A stretch of DNA of 53,400 bases, from assembly GCA_015680685.1 (NCBI GenBank), contig MNCI01007958.1, positions 4,285-57,684 of the forward strand, given 5' to 3'. The notes under the pieces are model-generated. The model ran no database searches. It was not told where the DNA came from and saw nothing but the letters and a program-made list of their open reading frames with translations. The position numbers were made by a program, and so were the translations under genes. The DNA is from Gnetum montanum (Eukaryota; Streptophyta; Gnetopsida; Gnetales; Gnetaceae). Below are positions 44,091 to 53,400 of this stretch, in pieces; the first letter of the stretch is position 1, and every line of letters begins with the position of its first letter.

Positions 44091-44552
44091 TAAGAAAACA
44101 AATCTCAAGTGCTACAAGGATGAATCAAAGAGCTCATCTTTATTGTCATACACAAGGTATGCTTAAGTACATAATGCTTGAATAAAGATCTGTCCACACT
44201 TAGACCTCCTGCTACGGGCACTTGGAAAATACTCTAACTTTCCAACAGACTACAAGAGTTTTGCTACTTGACTGCTAAAAGACTTTTTTCCAATTATATG
44301 CATGGGCACTGTATTTATAGGCTTGGGAGCAACTACTCTAATAATTAGAGTAACCGCTCTAATAATTAGAATAACTGCTAAAGTAACCGCTAGAGTAACT
44401 GCTCTAATAATTAGAGTAACCACTAAGAATTAGAATAACTACTAGAGTAACTGCTAGAGTAACCACTCTAATAATTAGAGTAACTGCTAGAGTAACCACT
44501 AGAGTAATTGCTCTAATAACTAGAATAACTGCTAGAGTAACCACTCTCATCA
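44090..44552 (-). repeat. LTR related to family A but with a different U3 array
   Basis: 44110-44250 (TGCTACAAGG, CATCTTTATTGTCATACACA, GAATAAAGATC, CTGCTACGGGCACTTGGAAA) lines up with the corresponding part of the family A LTRs (TACTGCAAGG, CTTTATTTCCATACACA, GAATAAAGAATC, CTACTGTGGACACATGGAAA). TATAAATA (minus) is at 44312-44319. The outer end CCACTCTCATCA gives a minus-strand start TGATGAGAGTGG, like TGATGAGACG of element 1. The other LTR end was not found. Confidence 0.6.
44336..44545 (-). promoter_or_regulatory. U3 array of CTCTAATAATTAGAG and CTAGAGTAAC units
   Basis: CTCTAATAATTAGAG (44336-44350) is a perfect inverted repeat around one base. It recurs about five times with variants ending TTAGAAT, interspersed with GCTAGAGTAAC units. 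The first unit starts 17 bases from the TATA box at 44312-44319, the same spacing as the GATATC arrays. Confidence 0.65.
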
Positions 44553-45240
44553 GTAACTCTTACCCATTTTATAGTATTATTAGAATGTTAATTAAGGTCA
44601 TTGTTAAGTTCCTCCTAATGCTAGTAACCATGGCTTCAGTCAATCTTTCCTTTTTTGGAACTTATTATCCTTAAAAGTATCCATGTAACTTGATGTTATT
44701 CACCTCTACCTAAGACCTATACATTGGTAAGTTTAAGGAGGTCAACCTAGCCAAAACTTTATTTCATTCTACTTAATCAATAAGGGTTATTACAGTGAGA
44801 CTCATAGGGGGACTAATACTTTGTAAGTGATGTTGTCATAATGTTCTTCTTAGTACCTCGTTAGGGTATAGAGGATAGGCCTACACCATTTGTGAAATTA
44901 TAAGATAAATGTGTCATATTCTTATCTAAGAGTTAGCATATCATTTATAATTAAAATTGAGTTATCTTAGATGTCCTCAAGTGACCGATACATTAGCCTA
45001 GTAATGTCAATTTAGAAAAATAGGCTAGTTTGGTCCTCTCAATTCCTAAAAATCCAACTTAGTTTTTAGACATGAAACCATGACCAATGCATAGTGCTCG
45101 TCAAGACAATTCCAATTGTACAAATTTTATCATGATCAAACTTACAATTGGGATACATCGTCATTCAAAATTTCTCATTATGCATGCTAAAAATCATAAT
45201 AAATTAACTAATTATATATACAATTAGTATTTAATTTTTA
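44553..45240. other. AT-rich intergenic, nothing supported
   Basis: No frame, LTR end or repeat could be supported. Confidence 0.4.
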
Positions 45241-45345
45241 AAAAAAAAAGTCAAAATTTTAGAATTAGAAATTGAACCTAGAACCTTCCCTTAGCCAACC
45301 GAACTCATACCCTATCATCCAGTAAACCACCATGTCAATCACCAA
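45240..45345 (-). repeat. tRNA-derived SINE-like or tRNA pseudogene sequence
   Basis: On the minus strand TGGTTTACTGG (45329-45319) fits the pol III A box (TRGYNNANNGG), and GGTTCAATTTC (45278-45268) fits the B box (GGTTCRANNCC) except one base, 51 bases apart start to start. A T run follows at about 45250-45240. No clover-leaf could be built with confidence. Confidence 0.3.
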
Positions 45346-45589
45346 GGTAGGAAGAATAAAATAATATTAAAAAGTTAAAAAAAAGTTAATGTTAAAATTA
45401 GAACTTAAGATTAAAATCATAACCCTTGAGTTGTTAAACACAACTCTTAAGCATTCTCTAACTAGCCACCTGAGAAACTCTCTAGGTTGTTAATAAATAT
45501 GCATAATTATATATATATATATGCATTAAAAATAATATCCAAAAATAAAAAAATATTAAAATAAAATTTAAAAAAATTCAGGTAGCTAT

Positions 45590-46100
45590 GAGGCCTTGAA
45601 AGAAGATGTAGCCCTGCATGAGGCTGCATAGGCCTGTTAAGGGCCACTCAATCCCTTACAAGGACACACAACCCTGCATTGGAATGTGTAGGCCAATTTA
45701 GGACCACACGTGCCCATTAAGGCCTTTTCTACCTATAAAATAGTCATCCATTGGGACCCCTTCCTACAATCTTCATTTAGCCACCCATTGCCACTCACCA
45801 CACTCTATCATTCTACCTTTTCTCAACATCATGCTCTATCATTCTACCTTTTTCAAAAGTAAAAATAGTAACCCTAACCTACAATATTAACAATCAAAAC
45901 CAAAACATGGTATTAAAACATGTGATGAAAATATGGTAAACATAGTAGTAAGTTGGCAAGAGAGAATATAGTGTTTTTAGTTTACAATGAGATTATACTA
46001 GCATTGTTTCCTTTTATTCTATTATTTTTCCTAATATATGTTTTAACTTCTATGTTATTCTCTCAAATTAATTATAGTTCCTGTAGTTTACGCAATTAAT
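45590..46100 (+). repeat. LTR-like promoter unit with TAGGCC/AAGGCC repeats
   Basis: TATAAAAT lies at 45734-45741. Upstream at 45590-45728 come repeated GCATAGGCCTGT, TGTAGGCCAAT, AAGGGCCAC and AAGGCCTT together with CCCTGCAT (twice). Downstream is CT-rich leader-like sequence. It resembles a plus-strand U3-R; ends not located. Confidence 0.35.
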
Positions 46101-46447
46101 TGCCTAAATTCATAAAAAATTGAAAACGTTTAACACAACAATAAAACCTCCTTGGTAGTAAAGTCAAATCAATGATTAATCACCATATCAGTGATTAAAA
46201 AATCATTGGTCTAAACCATGGATTTAGCCAAAGAGTGTAGTTAATGCATGTTTTAAAAGGACTAAGGAAGGAGACAAGATTGTGTGTGCACTTGTACTTG
46301 ATGGGCCTAAATCAAAGAACTATTAGACATGATTACAAGCCCGAAGGGTGAGTAACCAAAGCAATAATTAGTTGAGGAATATAACTAGGACCCAGTGCTT
46401 AGACAAAAGGATAAAAACATTGAAGTACCATTGAACATTTCACTATG

Positions 46448-47119
46448 TGTAACACCCTCCTTCCTAAGCCTGAAGTTAGAGATCATTACATTGGCTAGAA
46501 CTCCTTACAAAATAATTCATCATGGCAAGAGATGAGAACAAATTGTAGCATCCCCATTCCCAAATGATGTTGGTGCATAATGAAGATGGTGCCTCTTCAT
46601 AATAATTATTATCACTATCGTAACAAAATCCAAAAGGGCATGTTGTAATTGAGATCCAAAAGGGCATATTGTAATAATGGATGTGTCTTTCAAGATGACC
46701 TTTGGGGGTTTGACCTAAGGAATTTATACTTAGACTTGCAGGTCATGACATTATGGAGTGGCAGAGCTGGTAAATGCAAGTCATGGATGCTTGGTGAAGT
46801 AGGACAAGAAGAGGACTAGTCATCCCTTCTAGCTAGGTTGTAGGCCTAACCATGGTGGAACTACTCAATTGCCTCTAAGGAGATAGATGCCAAAGGAAGA
46901 AAACCCTAGGGAACACTCTTAGAGCATGATCTAGATACACCATTCCATATCAATAAAGCATTCTTTTCTTTCTCCTTCTATATTTTCCCTAGTATTTTCT
47001 TTATGCACAATGTCAAATGTTACATATATTTGACATTTGGTATCTTGTCTTCTTACACATAATGTCTAATATAACATATTTTTTATGTTTTCCATGACAT
47101 CTAGGAATGGGATGTCACA
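46448..47119 (+). mobile_element. Solo-LTR-like unit related to the chromovirus LTR
   Basis: Begins TGTAACACCC and ends GGAATGGGATGTCACA, the same ends as the LTR at 5381-5898. Shared internal blocks include TTTGACCTA, GCCTAACCATGGTGG, TTGCCTCTAAGG and AATAAA before the T-rich end. No second LTR, primer site or pol is next to it, and no clear target duplication was seen. Confidence 0.6.
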
Positions 47120-50100
47120 CGAACAAACTATGTAGCAAAAGTAGAAGAAGGAACTAGCTTGAAGCCATAACCACAAAGAGAAGAGAAGAGAAAACTAAAT
47201 AATAAAAGAAAGAAATGCATGAATATAAAAATTGCATAATTATAAATCTATTGAAACCAAAAATATGATAAAATAAACAACAAAACTAAATCCCATTATA
47301 TGTATGATTAATATAAAGTCACAGGTCTAAACCATACATGATCCATAAATTTATAAATTGGAAAAGACAATTAATGTCTCATATGATGCTGAAAATGCCA
47401 AAATATAATAGCCAAGCTCTAAACTAAAACATAATATCATCAAGCTCTTATCATCATAACAAATCCATCAATAGCTCTCATCTCCTCCCTAAACAAGTAA
47501 CCTAAAAATAAAATGGGATATTAGTATGAAAATGAGTGAGAAACCTTGGCAACATCTCCAATCACTGAATGGACAAATCTTGTGGTAATTAGGAGCATGG
47601 ATGACTTGTAAAATTTGTTAGCTTAACAAGCATATAAATAAAAAGTCTAAATATTTAAAAAAAACATACAAACATACAACCAAAACATCCATCCATCATA
47701 AAATGATAAAACCAAGATTAGCCTACTTCAACCATCACCACAAATAAGGAGACTAGCATGTACTACACTCTATGTCAAATGTGTATCATGTTGTCATGTA
47801 TACTTACGAAATAACAAAACCAAGATGTATTCGAACCAAATATCAAATTGCCACATGCATGAATTTATTATTAGTCTCAACTAGAACATGATGTGTTACC
47901 CAAGACATCACTTCTAATGTTCCCCAAACTTACCAATGCTAAAGCGTCACCTAGGAAATCACCTCTAATGTTCTTGAGGCATAAACCAAAAAGGACCAAT
48001 GAGCCATGGAATCATCCTTCCAAGTAGGATGTGTCCTACCTTGAAAGCTACACTGATACATCCCATTGGAGGTTAATCACAAAGCCATCATTAGGAATCC
48101 CATCTCCAACCAGCCACGAAAACTTAATGCTAGCTCCATCATCTAACAACTAAACACATCCACAAACATGGCATCCAAACTAATAGTGAAGGAAAATAAC
48201 AAAATAATATCTCTAGTCTCATATAGAGATCCAATAATTCAAGAGATCCTCATAAGGATACCAATCTACAGAATTACATGTCATCATCAACCAAACCAAC
48301 ACATGGAAATTCGAACATCAAGGAGAATCAAATTCAATGTTCAAGAGATCTCAAAAATACCCTAAGATGTCAACAAAATTCATAATGGAATAACATGATT
48401 AAGATGCCAAATAGTTGATTATATAACAACATGGAAAGAACCAAAATCACCAAAAGCCAACAATCTCATAAGGATCAATGCTCATATTAATAAATGTCCA
48501 CTTAATCCAAGATGATGCAACAAATCTTGATATCTAAATAATCTGAATCAATGGAAGCATGTCATAGGAATTTGATTACAATAAAGTTCTAGGTAATCAA
48601 ATGAGATCAAATGCATATCATAACACACTAACAAAATTACACCCTCAATGACATTTTAGCCAGACAATAATTGACCAAGTCAGGAGGATAATCCAATAAT
48701 AAAATACCTAAAAGAGAATAATATCAATTCAACAAATACAAAAGATTTGATAGGGATTTGAAAGTATGAAAACCAAGAAATAAAAGTTATAGGTCAAACT
48801 AGATGATCAAACTTCACAAAATCCAAATTTATGGTAGAACTAGGCTTGTGGGATAGACATCTTAACTAGGACATCTTAGGAAGGATTGGGACATTTGAAA
48901 TGTCAATGGGAACTCTCTAGAAAATTGAAGATGTATCATGAGAAGGTAAGAGATCTCCAGTAGCTGTGATACATCCCAAGCCAAGATAAGATGTCTCAAG
49001 TTGAGATGAGACATCTCAGCCTAAGTGGAGACATCTTGTCAAGGAAGCTGACTTGTGGATGGGATGTTTGGCAAAGGTATGGGACATCTTATTCAAGCTA
49101 GGAAGGACCAGGAAATAGCCAAGAAAACTCCAAAATGATGATGATGGACAAGGAAACTATAGATCTGAGCTCAACATCCTAAGAACAAGGATTGACATAA
49201 ATACGTTTAATCCAAAAAATTGAATTAATGAGAGAGGAACTTAAATCAATATGATAACAAGGTTGCAAAACATTTAATGGAAAACAGATGGACAGCCAAA
49301 CAACCAAATTCCCAATATAACAATGGAAAGATAAATTTAACAAATTTCATGTGCAATTAATAAATCTTGATAAGCATGCTAAGATAAAAATAGGGAACAA
49401 TGAATCTGAACAAGATACTGAGTTGAATAGAAATCTCCAAGACTCAAAACTAATTATCATGGGAAAATGGCCATATCTTACTCTTTGAAATCTCAGATCA
49501 CATCCACATAGAAATCATGATAGGTCTAATATTCAATTACTAGACCTAGATAATGCATCCTTTCCCACAAAAAAAATGTTGAAAAGATCTCACAAAATGC
49601 ATCCTTGAAATGACAAAAAAACCATTACTAGATATCATAAATTCAACATAAAAATCTATCAAAACATTATACCAACCATACAAAGCAAAACCCTTCAAGC
49701 CATAAATGCCATCACATCCATATGGAAAAAATTAAACAATACCATCCTATGAATGTGCACAAAAACCTATAACCGTAAATGGGGAAGAAGCCAAGATAAC
49801 TCACCTCTAAATCTAAACAATAAAAACCATAAGAGAGGACAACAAACTGTAGAAATCCAAGCCATCCACACAACCAATTCACAATCCACCAACACTTCCC
49901 AACTTCAATCTTCCACAACGCCTCTTCTAAATTATCAAAGTATGTGGAAGAATTGAACCATGGGAGTTTTAATGGATATTCACTGAAAAAACTATGGAAT
50001 GAAAGAAAAAACCAATTGCCCAAACTAACACAAAATTAAAAGAATAATACAAAAAATATTTTTCATCTTCAATGTAACTTTCTTGCCCACTCATGTAACT

Positions 50101-50590
50101 TCATCACATGAGACATCAATTAAAAGAGAAAAAATGCCATAATATCCACAATGTTAAAAATATAATAAAAAATCTTTCAATATAAAAAATAAGATAAATC
50201 TAGATAAAAATATCCATAAATACATATGTTAGACATATATGAGCCATCCATCACATATACACTAGGTCATATCATGCACTCTAGAAAACAAAGAATAATA
50301 ATTAAACCAATCATAAATCCTATGTCATGCCCCCAACCAATCCTCCTGAGATCCTGCCACACTCACTAACAATATTATTGCAAACTTTCTAGATGGTAAT
50401 ATAAACATATGTATAATTAAATACTAAAAATACATAATATTAACCAAGAATCTAGATAATCTAAATCTCACCATCATCATAGTTTAACACATAAAAATAT
50501 ATAGAACCAAAAGAGACACAAAGAATATACATGCGTAATCATTACAAACTCTACAAAGATCATACGTATCAAGAATTCCCAAAGTACGAA
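47120..50590. other. AT-rich region, no gene supported
   Basis: 3.4 kb with short open stretches only (for example 49712-50023 on the minus strand, Trp- and Phe-rich, likely an artefact of AT-rich sequence). TGTCATGCCCCC at 50323 resembles a gypsy LTR start but no partner end was found. The GACATC cluster at 48840-49090 is listed separately. Confidence 0.4.
48840..49090. repeat. Cluster of GACATC/GATGTC motifs
   Basis: AGACATCTTAAC, GGACATCTTAGG, AAGATGTAT, TAAGATGTCTC, GAGACATCTCAG, GAGACATCTTGTC, GGGATGTTTGG and GGGACATCTTATT occur every 15-60 bases. Same motif set as 5195-5345. Confidence 0.5.
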
Positions 50591-50599
50591 TTATTACAT

Positions 50600-52200
50600 T
50601 GTAGTTGAGACATTGATGCAAGATCAAGTTAAAACAAACAAGACCTTAACATACTTGTCCCATCATGTGGACTACGTTTGGGGTGCAATTGATGAAAATA
50701 TAATCACTACTCTCAAGGACATTGAGGATAAGATTATTGAAGCTGCAACCAAAGTAATTACATATATGAATGTAGAAAGAAGTATGATGAAAAGGGTAAA
50801 GACAAGTTTTTCCATTCTAAGAGCATTCAAGAAGATTCAAATAAGGCTTCCTCATCCTCTAATGATGAGGTTTCCTATGATTACTATGTAGACTCTCATG
50901 ATTCATGGTGTTTTCCAGTCATGGCTTACATGATTGGTAAGTGGGGTACCTTTGAATTGCATATTCATCAAGAGGTAAAAAAGAAGGACCCTATACCCTA
51001 GTTGTTCATCCTATCCTAGTGATGCCTATCCATAGCCCATGAAACAATACCAACAATGACAAGTTGCAAATCCATGATGTGTTTCTTCATGGAATCTTCC
51101 AAATCCAATGAAACAATAGATGGTAGTTCCTACCAATCCAGACTATCATGGTGCATAAGCAACTACCTATTAATTTCCATCAATGATATCTCAACAATAC
51201 CAATTTGTTCCAAGTATTCCTACCAACCAACCGTCCTAGCAGTAGCAACTATAGCTTTAACTCCTTGGTCTCATGTAATATGGAATACGCAATCAATCAC
51301 AACCAGGATAAGCTAAATGATGTAATGTTACGTACTGTAATGATCCTGCTTCCATCTATACATAGAGGAAATGTTATCAATCTCTTGTAGATTTGGTTAT
51401 ATGGGGAAGTCTAAGTTCCCATGATAAGAAATAATATCATAAGTGCAAACATAAGAACTATGGAATTGGGTCTACCTTAACCTCTTCATCTTTTGGAGAG
51501 GAAAATCATTCATGACAAATAGAATACCATATTCATAACATCTTAATGAAAGTCCCCAATCATAATCAAAGTGTAATATCTATTTCATAGATAATTTCCA
51601 CTACAATGTCTAGTAGAAATAAAAGGATGGTATGGGATGGTGATGTTCTCACCATCTCTATATCCATAGTGGCTACATGGATAATCAAGGAAAGATATTT
51701 GTTTAAAAACCAATCATATCCTAGTACTTCTGATGATGAAGATATAAATTAATAAAAAAGATCATTGTCTAGGTCTTTATGACTTACGTTTGGGAGTCAT
51801 TGTCATCTCATTACAGCAATATCTTGGTTAGGAGCTCCCTCCTCTCAAGGATACCAATATTCAGTTGGAGCTAATGAACCACTTAAATGCATATCCTATG
51901 GAATAGGAATGTAATGTAATGATTTCTATTGTAGACTAGTCATATCCTATGAATTTCTTGGTGATAAAATTATAAAATAAGATGGAAAAGGATCTTCTTA
52001 TTATTATGGGAAGAGTCGGGATGAGTACTATTGATGCTAGATTGATCTTCCAAGACCTCCACCTCAAAAATGGTAGAAAAGATTATACTGGAAGGATGAA
52101 TTACAAGAAAATACCTTATGATCCTTCCCATTCCAGTTGCACCATGTGTATGTATCACTTAAATAGGCTAGATGAAATACTTGATGAGTAATACCTGGTG
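50600..52200 (+). pseudogene. gag-protease remnant, distant relative of element 2
   Basis: 51760-52110 reads, through stops and one or more frame changes, LYDLRLGVIVISLQQYLG, NIQLELMNHLNAYPME, YPMNFLVIKL and IIMGRVGMSTIDARLIFQDL. Element 2 protease has ALLNSSSGVNLISQ, NIQLELADQSITIPLG, CPANFLVIEV and IIIGRAWLSTIDA in the same order. Upstream (50613-51400) is gag-like: YVWGAIDENIITTLKDIEDK and a Pro/Asn/Gln-rich spacer. Not functional. Confidence 0.55.
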
Positions 52201-53083
52201 TGCCATAACAAACATTTTTCACCTTTGAGCATGTGTAATGCTCAACTTAATACTCAAAGACCTTCTAGGTAAAATACATGGATTAGTCGTAGGAGAGGAA
52301 TCCTCCATGCCATGTTGAACTTTTATTTTTTTGCTATTTCCATATGTGCAATTAACAAAATTGATGTGTTTAGTTAAAATTCTATACTTTTTGAGTTTAA
52401 TGAATAATCAATCATGATATCTTCTTTTCTTTTGCACTATTTTTGTTTGTGTGTGTGGGAAAACTAGTTAAAGTGCTTTATAAATGCTCATCCACTGAGA
52501 CAATGATGGATGGATGAGTTACAGATGCGATGAGGATTTGAGAGTGCTAAATGAGTGAAAAGTGGAGCCTTGATCAATGAAATGTCTGCATAACAAATTC
52601 ATCCATCCACTTTTCTTCAATTCATCATTGGTGAACCAAGCTTAGATTTAGCAAGGAGCTAGGACTTACACTGCAAGTGTTGAAGCTAATGCTACTAGAA
52701 CTATGGGTAGGTGATGGTTCCACACCTTAGGATATAGAGTTCCTGGTTACTAGCAAGGAAAGATTATGTTATTGAGGGTCCTTGTGACCACTCATGGGAT
52801 CTTATTGATGTGATTGGACTAAGGTGCACATGTTACCTTGTCTAGTAACCCTAGTTAGAAAAGGTTCATGATCTTAAGGACCTTTGTATGCCATGATGGG
52901 AAATGTGCTCTCATATTCATGCAAGTTGAAGACTCCATGTGATGATTTGGAAGTCTAATCATTCCCATAACTCCCATGCTTCATCAAAAATCCTCTTCCA
53001 AATGAACAAGAGAATATGAAAAAATGATGATGAAAAAAGAAAATAAATAAATGATAATGAAAATAATATATATATATATATAT
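52200..53083. other. Noncoding tail of the remnant, ending in (TA)n
   Basis: 52660-52730 resembles 35745-35810. (TA)n runs from about 53066 to 53083. No gene supported. Confidence 0.4.
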
Positions 53084-53400
53084 TGATGAGTGGCGAGGTA
53101 CCCCTACACTCAACCATACGAAACGAGCGTAGCACACGCGATCCGATCAAACTCCACAGACTAAATGCCTACACGCCCCATGGAACACTTGGGGTTAATC
53201 ATTCGTTATCTTCCCAAACTTACTCGTAGTTGTCACGGTGTATGGTTAAATAAGTCCGAGGTATATGATTTTTATAGTCTTTTCTGGTTTTTCTCCTATG
53301 CTATCAAGGTGAAGGGTTGAGAGAGCTAACTATCTCTAACTAAGAACTAAGCCTAAATTAACTAGCGTCAGCATCCATTCCCACTTACCGTACACACCCT
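53084..53400 (-). mobile_element. Edge of a fourth family A LTR (runs off the window)
   Basis: Opens TGATGAGTGGCGAGGTACCC and follows the element 1 LTR over all 317 bases seen. No primer site lies to its left, so this is the outer end of a 3' LTR of a minus-strand element, or a solo LTR. It sits directly in a (TA)n run; TATAT at 53079-53083 would be the target copy. Confidence 0.85.

Noticed and set aside
44336-44545. Ordinary satellite or microsatellite
   Set aside because: Units are irregularly spaced and end at a fixed distance from a TATA box inside an LTR-like body, so a promoter array is the better description.
49712-50023. Minus-strand open stretch of 103 codons, Trp- and Phe-rich
   Set aside because: Composition is what AT-rich DNA gives by chance; no domain, neighbour or splice support.

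Overview
This window looks like intergenic DNA from a large, transposon-rich land-plant genome. Nearly everything that can be read is decayed LTR retrotransposon. Chromovirus-type Ty3/gypsy pol, a tRNA-iMet primer site, tRNA-Asp primer sites of the Tat/Athila kind and a Ty1/copia protease all appear, and coding frames carry many stops of the C-to-T or G-to-A type. The species cannot be named from this sequence. There is one assembly gap (42865-43322) and there are single Ns at 1276 and 41625.

Layout. 1-2050: right-hand part of a minus-strand element of a family called here family A (gag, tRNA-Asp primer site, LTR). 2051-5375: an old Ty3/gypsy remnant. 5381-19383: a chromovirus whose 3' LTR is split by a complete family A element (11889-18909, target duplication CAATG). 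19384-23715: LTR and gag-protease fragments. 23716-32877: a complete minus-strand family A element (target duplication AATGT) with gag, no pol, and a second long reading frame coding a coiled-coil protein. 32878-36500: Ty1/copia and gypsy scraps. 36500-41420: a minus-strand Tat-like gag-protease remnant followed by large tandem arrays. 41587-42284: the only candidate host gene, a small three-exon model with a plastid-transit-like N terminus. 42640-47119: several LTR-like promoters and an apparent solo LTR. 47120-50590: AT-rich DNA with little signal. 50600-52200: a gag-protease remnant. 53084-53400: the edge of a fourth family A LTR.

The most interesting pattern is in the promoters. Every complete family A LTR carries 3 to 6 copies of a short palindrome around GATATC (best form CGCGATATCGCG), spaced about 14 to 20 bases apart and ending 13 to 18 bases from a TATA box. 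The 9.2 kb element holds another copy of this module (array plus TATA at the same spacing) inside its body, upstream of the second reading frame, as if that frame had its own promoter. A related LTR at 44090-44552 keeps the body and TATA spacing but has a different palindrome (CTCTAATAATTAGAG). LTR-like promoters at 37-38 kb, 42.7 kb and 45.6 kb have still other repeat arrays next to their TATA boxes.

No element in the window looks able to move by itself. Both complete family A elements lack reverse transcriptase and integrase and would have to borrow them. The chromovirus has stops and has lost its catalytic RT residues.
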